From an uncultured bacterium (lineage in GTDB: Bacteria > Verrucomicrobiota > Kiritimatiellia > CAIKKV01 > CAIJXV01): a DNA stretch of 64,000 bases. Positions 55,401 through 63,026 of this stretch are shown piece after piece. The position numbers and the translations under genes were made by a program. Each line of letters starts with the position of its first letter. The first letter of the stretch is position 1. Under the pieces are notes generated by a model. That model ran no database searches, was not told the DNA's origin, and saw only the letters and a list, made by a program, of their open reading frames with translations. The stretch spans positions 1-64,000 of the forward strand of contig CAIJXV010000032.1 in assembly GCA_903824675.1 (NCBI GenBank). Reading direction: 5' to 3'.

Positions 55401-56155
55401 GCGCTCTTGACGGTCTGTGCGCCGCCGGTGTAGCTGACGGAATTCCCCTCGGCGGAGGCGTTCAAAACCGTCAGGGCGGAACCCGCTCCGATATTCAGTA
55501 TCGCGTTCGCGCCCTGGGTCAGAGTCCCCGACCCCGACAGCGCGGTCGCCACCGTCACGGTACCGTTATTCTGATAGGTCCCGTTGATCGTCATACTGGG
55601 AATGACGACCTCCTGGGTCCCGCTCAAGGTCTTGACGGCCCCCGTAAAGGTGTAAACCCCCGTGCCGGCCGTCAGGGTCCCGTCATTCTGTAAGTTGCCG
55701 CCCACGGTAACCGCCGAGGCCGCGGTGGCACTCCACGTTCCGCCGTTGTTGATCGTCACATTGCCGGAAAACGTTTTGGCGCCCGACGCGCTATTGATCG
55801 CCAGCGTGCCGTTGATCACCGTGGCGCCGTTGATGGTGATGGCCTGATTCAAGACGATCTGCCCCCCGGAATTGAGAGTCAGGGAGTTGGGCGAATTTCC
55901 AACGACCGCGGTGACGGTCACCGAGTGGCTGGTATCGATGATGACGTCGTCCCCCGCCGCCGGAACCGTCCCGCCCGGCCACGGCGCGTTCGCGACGATG
56001 GAATTCCAATTGCCGCTGCCGGCGGTGGTGACCGCTCCGGCTTGAAGCGCCAACGAAAAAAACAGGCCGCCGATCAGGGCCGGGAGAATTCGCCGAAAAA
56101 CCAGCGCCCCCCGCAAGACGGACCGGGATCGGAAAAAAAACGGCGTTGAACTCAT
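49451..56155 (-). CDS. Giant secreted Gly-rich beta-repeat protein
   Basis: 2234 residues with a signal sequence (basic, hydrophobic to about residue 45). Residues 45-740 consist of short beta-strand units rich in Thr, Asn, Gly and Ser. Then comes a module with an FTNWTTCLTASNVTI motif near 761 and a Gly-rich section (GGGGYGGRGGAGG, GSGGGGTLGG, GGGGGGRIA), which recurs near 1614. Four Gly-rich sections in all, two pairs of similar blocks, with an InlB-like repeat domain (GKNGSVNSNTVNGWYTNG) between. The C-terminus has no PEP-CTERM, LPXTG or autotransporter domain. A surface adhesin or matrix protein is likely; its export route is unknown. AAGGAG precedes this start. Confidence 0.85.
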   Translation of the reverse strand: MSSTPFFFRSRSVLRGALVFRRILPALIGGLFFSLALQAGAVTTAGSGNWNSIVANAPWPGGTVPAAGDDVIIDTSHSVTVTAVVGNSPNSLTLNSGGQIVLNQAITINGATVINGTLAINSASGAKTFSGNVTINNGGTWSATAASAVTVGGNLQNDGTLTAGTGVYTFTGAVKTLSGTQEVVIPSMTINGTYQNNGTVTVATALSGSGTLTQGANAILNIGAGSALTVLNASAEGNSVSYTGGAQTVKSAPYYHLNLSGSGAKSMAGVTNVLGNFSIGGTATATPVITNIAGNLTVTNTAALTTGANLVLGGDLRIASGSILTVGAFTNTVNGRTSVSGILLHNNAIGLKTYAGDVIINSGGAWSGTVATIAYSFGGSLTNNGVIAANTNGVHTFTGVGKFFGGSSPIAISRLTMDGTYQNNGTLIVSNALLGAGVLTQGANATLILVGPTNAAAAVASLVASDQPNTVIYTGGVQTVRAVAYHNLVLAGTGAKDLTGVSTINGDWTVAGSATILSNPVMTIGGAITYSSSGASTLTNTVNAGALVLAGGTLNLGTNLTHTFTGGWTRTAGSLLGGSSTLKIGGGVSGSGGAFTAGTSTVEWNGAGDQTLAVIGYHNLVLSGGGVKSLGSGVSATGGLSVATGVKAGIADGVNVPVGTLTLGGVGCKNGTWGSSLATAAIYHDDVFFTANTGYLTVNADTRPDTLVWRGTGDWFANPGNWSNGIPGPGSNVWIASGTVTLSGATAALGDFAVATNAGVMFTNWTTCLTASNVTIVGGGTLTLPAAFTNNQMSNRVWVVCTNFTLDAGGVILADARGYAPLNGPGLGTTYPARGVASGGGGYGGRGGAGGNRASPGGRSYGAPQGPQAPGSGGGGTLGGNALGGGGGGVVWISASGLVKIDGLVSANGGNGGAIYGDTPCGGGSGGSIYIVGATFGGGTSGVLQANGGNGAIFGTAAAGGGGGGRIAIEYQALSGTPGVRFFANHGNSWTNVDLCAQDNAMAPHVGTLHFSDTRMLDGLIAANNGVAASLFGYPTFQTTTNWAPYLLAVSNSTLGVSAGTVLRITNDLTLTVTGALVVAGGATLACEKNLTLTNQSRLLIYAGETNTVNTNRYGNRVAVSNTLTVASGCWVYPFAHSTNGGVVLLDVGALTVQSGGGINADGRGFARATGPGRGTNAISRYRGSGGGGHGGKGGTGGYDGAVHVGGGRTYDATNVPLLPGSGGGVILSGPFPFGHGGGVVWVASRGAVTLNGAVTANGLVGGFDTSYNDTPSGGGAGGSVFMTCASFAGAGGLLQADGGAGTNYPPTYFSGGGGGGRISVVIGFTAEQLAALWAGEEIPGLTASSTALDFSGTLSVTGGVDAVYRPIVDPPDGSYPGTRQFLKIVAAGQRTVVIAGSPGPYGAPAPNGYGDSWLFDDGTTITNTVSTPASIGDGVRWSCIGWRLTDTALGTLISNDVGTQAVFTAQANVTLTWLWTNQYLLAVSAGKNGSVNSNTVNGWYTNGTGVSGIEATADPGYGFIAWVGASVPAGQAAVNPLTVTLNQARTNLMASFVSLVGETKAWNGVGNWTSQTNWTPEGMPGPNDWAVLQTGTSTLSEAYSVGSLIVSNGATLLFTNWTTCLTASNVTILTNGTMTLPPAFTTNQMSNRVWVVCTNFMLNAGGRILADERGYFCAMGPGSGGSGSGYSSGGGYGGQGGMGLSKYAVGPAYGSTSEPIAPGSGGGVSVGSVYGHGGGAVRIEASGEVTVNGTVSANGRNGGVAGQAGGGGGSGGAIFITCASFGGNTNGLLQANGGKGSTDAGYIQYAYGAGGGGRIAVVYQSLAGTPGVRFSANCGAIAPYPVDINSPTEKTAAQMGTLYFSDSALLDNVLTAWSGTASGMNGYFVFQSTNMWVPGSLLSLNNSTWGILEGFTLQIPNDLTVVTGGLVVATHANLMCDGNLTMSEGARLVVYGGETNAIYTNSYGARVTIANTLTVGSNCWIYPYSHSTNGGSVLLRVGALAIRNGGGIDADGRGYARGTGPGRGTNATVRYQGSGGAGYGGKGGSGSTTIGGGIYGVTNAPLVPGSGGGGVTDGNNRGGHGGGVVWVVAEGSMTIDGTLTANGGPGVLVYGDTPHGAGSGGAINLLCSSFSGDSNGIVRAIGGAGPTNSTAGGGGGGGGRIAVWVGLSDVMQAKYLRRELRLLDQSAEVPRQYLGSFNVTNGTGYTNGAPNGANPGTIYIFMMPNQGTIFSLY

Positions 56156-56638
56156 GGCATGGCACTCCTTCAAAGGTAACCTCACTTCGCGCGGTTGTCC
56201 CGCACCTGCGGGAACGGGGATAGCGGCGACGTTGCCGCCCTGACCTTTATAGGCTAGCGCAACCGGACAACCCATCCCCATCGTCATTCATCAGCGCCCG
56301 ACACAGACACTTGTAACCTCTCAACTTACATTCTTCGCTTTTTTCGCGGCACCCTACCACACCTAAAAACGAATTTATGATAGCACTTTTCAAGGCGCTT
56401 GTCTACCCTCACCATCCCATTAAATATTTTTATCTATTTGCGGCAACACATGTTAGGATGATGCAAACAACATGAATCGCGTGATTCAGCGCAAAAAATA
56501 GATCGAAGACGCTGACCAGGGTGTGACGTTCTGCATAGAACAGACCGGTCCCCGGAAAGACCCGCGCATCGTCACCAATAACGCATGGCGCATCAAACCG
56601 TTGCAAGCCGCCGAAAGAAGCTATAAGGCTAAGACTCA

Positions 56639-56715
56639 GAGGGGGATCTTTGGAAAACCGGATCTCGGTTCGGAGGATCCCCCTCACCCCGCCCTCCCCC
56701 GCGCCGGGGGGAGGG
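56639..56715. repeat. Nested inverted repeats, GC-rich intergenic type
   Basis: GAGGGGGATC (56639-56648) is complementary to GATCCCCCTC (56676-56685). Next to it CCCTCCCCC (56692-56700) faces GGGGGGAGGG (56706-56715). Text of this kind is a common intergenic repeat in many bacteria and yields artefact ORFs rich in PPPGAGEG. Confidence 0.7.
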
Positions 56716-56820
56716 AGGAGCGAAAAGCCGATGCCAAAGGCCGAGCGCCCACGGTGTATTATCACCTTACCGCGATCAATGCGGTTTCTGTGCACCTAAT
56801 CGTAGTTGCGCCCGAAGCGC

Positions 56821-57054
56821 GGGTGTAAGACAAATTTCGGAAAAATAAAAGAAAGCCTCGTTTTTGTTTGCGCGGAACGATATATCGATAAACCAAGCCC
56901 CACTCACATTGCGCCCCGAAGCCATCCCATAGGTCTGGCTCTACGGGCCTCTGCCTCTCAGTACAGCCGGGCGTATCGCACGGCTTCTCTGGCAGATAGG
57001 CGCAAGCCGCATCAGAAGACGATTCCCTATTTCTCCGAAATTTGTCTTACACCC
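56821..57054. mobile_element. Putative MITE with 27-bp terminal inverted repeats
   Basis: GGGTGTAAGACAAATTTCGG at 56821-56840, continuing AAAAATA to 56847, is the inverse of 57028-57054 with one mismatch. The enclosed 234 bases contain no gene but include copy C of the dispersed hairpin repeat. CCCGAAGC occurs on both sides (56811-56818 and 57053-57060), which may be a target duplication, although it is two bases away on the left and overlaps the end by two on the right. No transposase is nearby, so mobility would need a partner elsewhere. Confidence 0.65.
56918..56990. repeat. Structured dispersed repeat, copy C
   Basis: GAAGCCATCCCATAGGTCTGGCT (56918-56940) matches copy A with a few changes, and 56959-56990 matches 8687-8718 at 27 of 32 positions. 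In the second hairpin an A-T pair of copy A is replaced by G-C here, so pairing is preserved. Confidence 0.8.
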
Positions 57055-57099
57055 CGAAGCACCCCCCCAAAAATGGGGATTGCCACCGCGAAACATTTG

Positions 57100-57129
57100 T
57101 GATTATATTTGATTGTTTTTGATTGAAGT
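57100..57129. promoter_or_regulatory. Three direct repeats at 10-bp spacing before the DeoR gene
   Basis: TGATTATATT (57100-57109), TGATTGTTTT (57110-57119) and TGATTGAAGT (57120-57129) line up on a 10-base period, about one helix turn, just before the ATG at 57139. They may be the operator of the DeoR-family regulator encoded next. Confidence 0.45.
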
Positions 57130-57138
57130 CTTTTCGAT

Positions 57139-57954
57139 ATGAGCAAAAACGAACAACGCGACCTGGCTCCTGAACGCCTCGAAAAACTCCGGCACATCCT
57201 CCGGGAACACCGGATTATCCGGGTCGATGACCTCTGCCAGATCCTCCAGATTTCCGCCGCCACCGCCCGCCGGGATCTGGCCCAGCTCGAAATGCAGGGA
57301 GAAGTCCGGCGCGTACACGGCGGCGCGGTCGGGCTGGACACCATGCTCGCGGAACCCGTTTTCGACGATAAAACCTCGATCGCCGCCTCCGAAAAACAGG
57401 CCATCGCCGAAGCCGCCCTCCCCTTCGTGAAACCGAACGATTCCCTCTTCCTCGATGGCGGCAGTACGGTCCTCGCCCTCGCCGGGCTCCTCGCCTCGCG
57501 CACCGACCTCACCGTCGTCACCAACTCCCTGCGCGTCGCCGGTGCCCTGGCCGCCGGCGGGCCGGCCGTCATTCTCGTCGGTGGCGAACTGCGCCGTCTC
57601 TCCCAAACCTTTGTCGGCCCCATGACCCGCTTCACCCTCGAACAGATCCATGTCGACACCGCGTTCATCGGCACCATCGGCTTGACCCCCGAACAGGGGC
57701 TGACCACGACCGATCCCAAGGAAGCTTATACCAAGAGCCTGATCATCTCCCGCGCCCGTCAGGTCATTCTCCTGGCCGATAGCTCTAAAATCGGAAAAAC
57801 CGCTTTCTCCCCCTTCGCCCGAACCGATCAGGTCCATGTCCTGATCACCGACCGGGCGCTGGACCGCAAAGCCACCCGCGATTTCGAAAAACACGGCGTT
57901 CGCGTGATCGCCGTCGACATTGTCAAGAACCGCACGACCCCGAAAGGACCGTAA
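57139..57954 (+). CDS. DeoR/GlpR-family transcriptional regulator
   Basis: 271 residues. N-terminal DeoR helix-turn-helix (about 12-65: ERLEKLRHILREHRIIRVDDLCQILQISAATARRDLAQLE) with the family ending EVRRVHGGAV, then a sugar-phosphate sensor domain (about 80-260: LFLDGGSTVLALAG, VVTNSL, LVGGELRR, VDTAFIGTIGL, LLADSSKIGK). It binds a phosphorylated sugar in most homologues. It lies four bases before the E1 gene and probably regulates this dehydrogenase operon together with itself through the repeats upstream. Confidence 0.93.
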   Translation: MSKNEQRDLAPERLEKLRHILREHRIIRVDDLCQILQISAATARRDLAQLEMQGEVRRVHGGAVGLDTMLAEPVFDDKTSIAASEKQAIAEAALPFVKPNDSLFLDGGSTVLALAGLLASRTDLTVVTNSLRVAGALAAGGPAVILVGGELRRLSQTFVGPMTRFTLEQIHVDTAFIGTIGLTPEQGLTTTDPKEAYTKSLIISRARQVILLADSSKIGKTAFSPFARTDQVHVLITDRALDRKATRDFEKHGVRVIAVDIVKNRTTPKGP

Positions 57955-57958
57955 CACC

Positions 57959-60247
57959 ATGCCGAATTATCTGAGTAACCGGAAACCGGATTTCACGCCG
58001 CATAAAATCAATTGCGGATCGATCATGGCCTATCAATTCAAGGGCACCCTCAAGGATGAATTGGCCGCCAAGCATCTCACCAAGGCCCGCGCGATCGACC
58101 TGCTGGAAGACATGCTGGTCATCCGCGAGTTCGAGGAAATGATCGTTAAACTTCGCTCCGGCGCCTATGCCCCCTGCGCCGGCTATGATTACCGCGGCCC
58201 CACTCACGTTTCGATCGGTCAGGAAGCGGCCTCCGTCGGCGGCTGTTACGGCATCGACGCCCCCGATTATATCACCTCCACCCACCGCGGCCACGGCGAC
58301 AGCATCGCCAAGGGCTGTGTGGCCATCCGGGCCATGTCCAACGAAGAACTCCGCGCCCGGGTTCCCGCCTTCAAGGGCAAGGACGCCGATCTGCTCGAGG
58401 CCGCCCTTGAGGATCACATTTATAAGACCGCCGCCGAATTGTTCGGCAAGGAAGACGGTTATTGCCGGGGGCGCGGGGGCGGCATGCATATCGCCGATTT
58501 CACCGTCGGTCACCTCGGCGCCAACGCCATCGTCGGCGGCGGCGTGCCCATCTCCACCGGTGCCGCCATGGCCTGCCGTTATCTCGAAAACGACCGCGTC
58601 GTCTGCTGTTTCGCCGGCGACGGCGCCTATGCCAACGGCATCGTCCTCGAATCCTTGAACTGGGCCGCCATGCAGCAGTTCACCAATGCCCTCGCCAAGG
58701 ATAAGAAATTCGGCATCCCCATCATCTTCCTGATCCTCAATAACCATTATGGCATGACCCACCGGACCGATGACGAGGTCATGGGCGTCAGTTCCATGGC
58801 CCGGCGCGCCGCCGGATTCGCCGACAACAATATGCACGCCGAAGTCGTCAACGGCATGGATGTGCTGGCCGTCCGCGAAGCCGTCAACCGCGCCGCCGAC
58901 GGCTGTCGCAAGGGCGAAGGTCCCTTCCTGATCGAGGTCAACACCTATCGTTATTACGGCCATTCCCTCAGCGATCCCCGCAACGAGTACCGCACCAAGG
59001 AGGAGGAGGAAGCCTGGAAGGTGGTCGACCCCATCACCACCTTCTCCCAACAATTGCTCGACGCCAAGGTGTTATCGAAAAAGGGCCTCGAAGAGGTGAT
59101 CAAACGGGTTCAGGACCGCAACGCTCGCGCCTGTAGCCGGGCCGCCAAGGCCGCCGACCCCGATCCCGCCGACGTGATCAAGTACATGTATACCGATACC
59201 AGCTCGGTCGAGGTTCCGGCGCCCCATAACCAGGTGAAACTGGTCAAGGCCCTGCCGGAAATCAAGCGGGTGGACGGTCAGTTGACCTATCGTGACGCCA
59301 TTAAAGAGGCGATGATCCAGGAGATGCTCCGCGATAACCGCGTCTTCTTCTACGGCGAGGATGTGGCGGATTACGGCGGCGCCTTCAAGGCCACCAAGGG
59401 CCTGCTCGAAGCCTTCGGTCGGCGGCGCATCTTCAATTCCCCCATCTCGGAAGCCGCCATCTGCAGTACCGCGGTCGGTGCCGCCATGCTCGGTTTGCGG
59501 CCCGTGGTCGAATTGATGTATATGGACTTCGCCCTGATGGCCGGGGATGCGATCAGCAACCAGGCCGCGAAATGGCACTATATGTCCGGCGCCCGGGCCG
59601 AGATCGCCCTCGTGATCCGCGCCTCGGTCGGCGGTGGCAAGGGCTATGGCGGCCAGCATTCGCAAACGCTCGAATCGGTATTCGCCCATATCCCCGGCCT
59701 GTATGTCGTGTATCCTTCCACCCCGCATGATGCCAAGGGCATGCTCAAGGCCGCCATCCGGAATAACAACCCCGTGCTGTTCGTTGAGTCCCAGTTGCTC
59801 TACGGCGTCAAGGGGCCCGTATCGGAGGACGATTACCTCATCCCGCTCGGCGTCGCCGACGTCAAGCGCGTGGGATCCGACATCTCGCTCGTCGCCTGGG
59901 GGCCCGCGGTTCTCGATGCCCTGAAGGCCGCCGACCAACTGATGACCGATCACAAGATCAGCGCCGAAGTCGTCGACCTGCGGTCTCTGGTGCCGCTGGA
60001 CATGGAAACGGTGCTCACCTCGGTCCGTAAAACGGGCAAGTGCGTCGTCGCCAGTCAGGCCATCAGCATCGGCAGTTTCACCGGCGAAATCGCCTCGAAT
60101 ATCATGCGCGAAGCTTTCGACGATCTCGATGCCCCCGTCATCCGCGTCGGAGCCAAGGATGGAATCGCCCCGCAGGCGCTTTGCCTCGAGCAGGTCTTTC
60201 TGCCCACCGCCGATGATATCTACAAGGCCGCCTTGTCCATCCTATAA
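57959..60247 (+). CDS. Fused E1 alpha-beta 2-oxo acid (pyruvate/acetoin-type) dehydrogenase
   Basis: 762 residues. The alpha half (about 25-415) has the thiamine diphosphate motif GDGAYANG (Asp221) with the closing NNHYG near 260, and YRYYGHSLSDPRNEYRT. The beta half (about 440-762) shows VFFYGEDVADYGGAF, ISEAAICSTAVGAAM, YGGQHSQTLE, and DLRSLVPLDMETV. Both subunits are in one chain rather than two. It decarboxylates a 2-oxo acid and transfers the acyl group to E2. AAAGGA before the ATG at 57959 supports this start. First enzyme of an E1-E2-E3 operon behind a DeoR gene. Pyruvate or acetoin are likely substrates. Confidence 0.92.
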   Translation: MPNYLSNRKPDFTPHKINCGSIMAYQFKGTLKDELAAKHLTKARAIDLLEDMLVIREFEEMIVKLRSGAYAPCAGYDYRGPTHVSIGQEAASVGGCYGIDAPDYITSTHRGHGDSIAKGCVAIRAMSNEELRARVPAFKGKDADLLEAALEDHIYKTAAELFGKEDGYCRGRGGGMHIADFTVGHLGANAIVGGGVPISTGAAMACRYLENDRVVCCFAGDGAYANGIVLESLNWAAMQQFTNALAKDKKFGIPIIFLILNNHYGMTHRTDDEVMGVSSMARRAAGFADNNMHAEVVNGMDVLAVREAVNRAADGCRKGEGPFLIEVNTYRYYGHSLSDPRNEYRTKEEEEAWKVVDPITTFSQQLLDAKVLSKKGLEEVIKRVQDRNARACSRAAKAADPDPADVIKYMYTDTSSVEVPAPHNQVKLVKALPEIKRVDGQLTYRDAIKEAMIQEMLRDNRVFFYGEDVADYGGAFKATKGLLEAFGRRRIFNSPISEAAICSTAVGAAMLGLRPVVELMYMDFALMAGDAISNQAAKWHYMSGARAEIALVIRASVGGGKGYGGQHSQTLESVFAHIPGLYVVYPSTPHDAKGMLKAAIRNNNPVLFVESQLLYGVKGPVSEDDYLIPLGVADVKRVGSDISLVAWGPAVLDALKAADQLMTDHKISAEVVDLRSLVPLDMETVLTSVRKTGKCVVASQAISIGSFTGEIASNIMREAFDDLDAPVIRVGAKDGIAPQALCLEQVFLPTADDIYKAALSIL

Positions 60248-60264
60248 AGCAAAAAGGTTCTACC

Positions 60265-61614
60265 ATGGTCAATGCCATTATCATGCCGAAACTGAATCAG
60301 TCCGAGGATGACTGCATCATTGTCAAATGGCGCGTCAAGCCCGGCGACAAAGTCAAAAAGAACGAAATCCTTTTTGAAATTGAAACCGAAAAGGCGGTCC
60401 TCGAAGTCGAAAGCTTCTACGACGGCACACTCCTCAAAATCGTGGTGCCCGAAGGAGTCGCTACCCCGGTCAACGCAACGGTCGCCTGGGTCGGCGAACC
60501 GGGAGAAAAAGTGCCTGATGTTGCCCCTCCGCCTCCTGCGGCCGCCGCACCCATCCCGGCTCCCGTCGCCCCGGCTGCGACTAAAACTCAAACCGCGGCC
60601 GCCGCTCCCGTTGCCGCCGTTGCGGTGACCGCTCCGGTCCCCTTCCCTTCCGCCGCGGCTCCGGCCCCTGCCCGCCGCCAAGCCGTTTCGCCCCGCGCCC
60701 GGGCGCTCGCCCGCAATTCGGCCGTCAGCACGGATTCGATCCGCGGGACCGGACCTGGGGGTCGGGTTGTCGAAAAAGATGTCCGCGCCTACCTCGATTC
60801 CAAGGGCTACGGCCAACTCCGGATCACCCCCGCCGCCAAGGCGCTCGCGCTCCGCGAAAAGGTCGATATCCTGACCGTCCGGGGTACTGGCGATTCTGGC
60901 CGGATCATGACCGGCGATATTGAGCGCTCCCTCCGCGAACGGCCCCGGGCCCTCAGCAAAATGCGCCAGATCATCGCCCAACGGCTCACTCAAAGTGTCG
61001 TTACGGCCCCGCATTTCTTTGTCACGGTGCCGGTCGATATGACCGATCTGCTCAAGTTCCGTCATGTCCTTAAAACCCGCGGAGCACCCTTCAGCGTGAC
61101 CGATTTCGTCCTCGAATCGGTCGCCCTTTCCCTGGTCGAATTTCCCGCGATGAACAGTTCGACCGATGGAAAAACCGCCCGCTGGCACAGTGCCGTCCAC
61201 CTCGGCATGGCCACCAGCCTGGAAGACGGACTCGTCGTTCCGGTCATCCGCAACGCCCAGGATCTCAGCCTGGCCGAATTGCACGCCGCGGTGGTCGCCC
61301 TGGCCGGCAAGGCTCGCGATGGCAAGCTGCTTCCGGATGAAATGACCGGCAGCACCTTCACGGTTTCGAACATGGGCATGCTGAATATCGAAAACTTCAC
61401 CGCGATCATTAATCCCGGCGAATCGGGCATCCTGGCGGTCTCCAGCACGGTGCAAACCCCGGTCGTGCGCGACGGACGCATCGTGGTCCGCGAGGTGATG
61501 AAAATCACCCTCTCGTCCGATCACCGTCTCATCGACGGCGCTGTCGCCGCCCGCTTCGTTAATGCCATCAAATCCAAACTCGAGGATATCAACTTATGGA
61601 AAAGTTTGACCTGA
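60265..61614 (+). CDS. E2 acyltransferase with two peripheral-subunit-binding domains
   Basis: 449 residues. Lipoyl domain (1-80) with attachment Lys43 in EIETEKAVLEVES; an Ala/Pro linker; then two E3/E1-binding-type repeats, VSPRARALARN to EKDVRAYL (about 135-172) and ITPAAKALALRE to TGDIERSL (about 185-222); and a catalytic domain (about 225-449) ending in SSDHRLIDGAVAARF with His and Asp of the acyltransferase site. Most E2s carry one binding domain. It transfers the acyl group to CoA. It lies 18 bases after E1 and overlaps E3 by 19. Confidence 0.93.
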   Translation: MVNAIIMPKLNQSEDDCIIVKWRVKPGDKVKKNEILFEIETEKAVLEVESFYDGTLLKIVVPEGVATPVNATVAWVGEPGEKVPDVAPPPPAAAAPIPAPVAPAATKTQTAAAAPVAAVAVTAPVPFPSAAAPAPARRQAVSPRARALARNSAVSTDSIRGTGPGGRVVEKDVRAYLDSKGYGQLRITPAAKALALREKVDILTVRGTGDSGRIMTGDIERSLRERPRALSKMRQIIAQRLTQSVVTAPHFFVTVPVDMTDLLKFRHVLKTRGAPFSVTDFVLESVALSLVEFPAMNSSTDGKTARWHSAVHLGMATSLEDGLVVPVIRNAQDLSLAELHAAVVALAGKARDGKLLPDEMTGSTFTVSNMGMLNIENFTAIINPGESGILAVSSTVQTPVVRDGRIVVREVMKITLSSDHRLIDGAVAARFVNAIKSKLEDINLWKSLT

Positions 61615-62987
61615 TCGTTATCGGCGCCGGACCCGGCGGCTATCCCGCGGCGATTCGCGCCGCACAACTTGGCGCGTCTGTGGCCATCGTCGAGCGCGAA
61701 GTCCCTGGCGGGACCTGCCTGAATTGGGGCTGTATCCCCACCAAAACTCTGATCGCCTCTGCCGAGTTCGCCGATCAGTTCCGCCACGCTGAAACTCTGG
61801 GCTTCAAGGCGGCCGCGCCCCAGATCGATTACCCGGCCCTCATCCGCCGGAAGAATGAGGTCGTTGCCCAATTAAGCGGCGGCGTCGCCAGCCTGCTTAA
61901 GGCCAATGGGGTTAAATGGTTTCACGGCACGGCTTCGTTCCTGACCCGGAATCAGATCAACGTGGCCAATGGATCAATAAACACTGTGTTGGAAGCCGCG
62001 CATACCATCATCGCCACCGGATCGACCTCCACCATGCCAGGCTTCCTGCCCCGCCATTCCCGTGTGGTTGAAAGCCGTTCCTTCCTCGATCTCACCCGGC
62101 TGCCCGCCTCGGTGATCATCCTCGGCGGCGGCGTCATCGGATGCGAATTCGCCTGCCTGCTCGCCCGACTCGGGGTGCAGGTCACCCTCGTCGAAATGCT
62201 GTCCGATATTCTCCTGATCCTCGATGAGGATGTCCGCCGGGAACTGCGTCAGGTTTTCGAAAAGAAATTGAAGATCCGGATCCTGACCGGCGCGCCCTTG
62301 ACGGACATCACGGCCAGCGACGAAGGCGTCTCCGGCAAGGCCGGCGATCAAACCGTCTCCGCCGAACTCATGCTGGTCGCCATCGGACGGCGACCTGTGA
62401 CCGCTGAACTCAATCTCGCCGGAATCGGCATCCAGACCACACCGGCCGGACATATTCCGGTCGATGCCCAGGGGCGAACCCGGGCGGCCACCGTCTTCGC
62501 GGTCGGCGACGTCAATGGCGGACCACAATTCGCGCACGCCGCCACTCGCCAGGGCGTCATCATCGCCGAAAATCTCTTCGCAAAAAGCCGAACCGCTTTC
62601 GACTCCCTCGTGCCGTCCTGTATCTTCACCGATCCCGAAGTCGGCTGTGTCGGCCTCACCGAAGCCCAAGCGAAAGAACAGAATCGGGCGATTAAAGTCG
62701 GCAAATTCACCTTTGCCCACCTCGGCAAAGCGCTGGCTTCCGGACATCCCGGCGGCTTCGTCAAGTGGATCGCCGATGCCGCGACCGATCGGCTGTTGGG
62801 CGCCCAGGCGGTTGGATCCCACGCCACGGAACTGATCGCCGAAGCCACCCTGGCCATCCGTGGAGAATACACCGCTCAGGAATTGGGCCGGACCATCCAC
62901 TCCCATCCGACGCTCTCCGAGGCTTGGATGGAAGCCGCACACGCCCTGCACGGCACCTGTGTTCATGCCCCGCCGCGGCGTTCCTGA
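61596..62987 (+). CDS. lpdA: Dihydrolipoamide dehydrogenase (E3)
   Basis: 463-residue FAD flavoprotein that reoxidises the lipoyl group using NAD. The FAD site GAGPGGYPAAIRAAQLG, redox Cys41-Cys46 (GGTCLNWGCIPTK), NAD site GGGVIGCEFA, and C-terminal interface HSHPTLSEAWMEA with the active His are intact. It starts within the end of the E2 gene, so it is translated with it. Confidence 0.96.
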   Translation: MEKFDLIVIGAGPGGYPAAIRAAQLGASVAIVEREVPGGTCLNWGCIPTKTLIASAEFADQFRHAETLGFKAAAPQIDYPALIRRKNEVVAQLSGGVASLLKANGVKWFHGTASFLTRNQINVANGSINTVLEAAHTIIATGSTSTMPGFLPRHSRVVESRSFLDLTRLPASVIILGGGVIGCEFACLLARLGVQVTLVEMLSDILLILDEDVRRELRQVFEKKLKIRILTGAPLTDITASDEGVSGKAGDQTVSAELMLVAIGRRPVTAELNLAGIGIQTTPAGHIPVDAQGRTRAATVFAVGDVNGGPQFAHAATRQGVIIAENLFAKSRTAFDSLVPSCIFTDPEVGCVGLTEAQAKEQNRAIKVGKFTFAHLGKALASGHPGGFVKWIADAATDRLLGAQAVGSHATELIAEATLAIRGEYTAQELGRTIHSHPTLSEAWMEAAHALHGTCVHAPPRRS

Positions 62988-63026
62988 GACCAACCCTTGC
63001 GCAGCGATGTGAAATCATCGGTTGAT

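Larger units (their letters stand above)
56156..57138. other. Repeat-rich gene-free interval
   Basis: Nearly 1 kb without a convincing gene. From 56156 to about 56430 lies the leader of the giant gene. 56639-56715 holds nested inverted repeats, 56821-57054 an inverted-repeat-bounded element carrying the dispersed repeat, and 57100-57129 three direct repeats before the DeoR gene. A 121-codon frame at 56430-56795 (minus) covers the Pro/Gly repeat and is not likely a protein. Confidence 0.75.

Noticed and set aside
56430-56795. 121-codon minus-strand frame in the gap
   Set aside because: Includes a PPPGAGEG-type segment that comes from a GC-rich intergenic repeat; no ribosome site.
57923-59053. 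376-codon minus-strand frame opposite the E1 gene
   Set aside because: Antisense to a conserved thiamine enzyme; low-complexity Gly/Val/Asp product.
60220-61524. 434-codon minus-strand frame opposite the E2 gene
   Set aside because: Antisense to a conserved acyltransferase; the product is Gly/Asp-rich and unlike any family.
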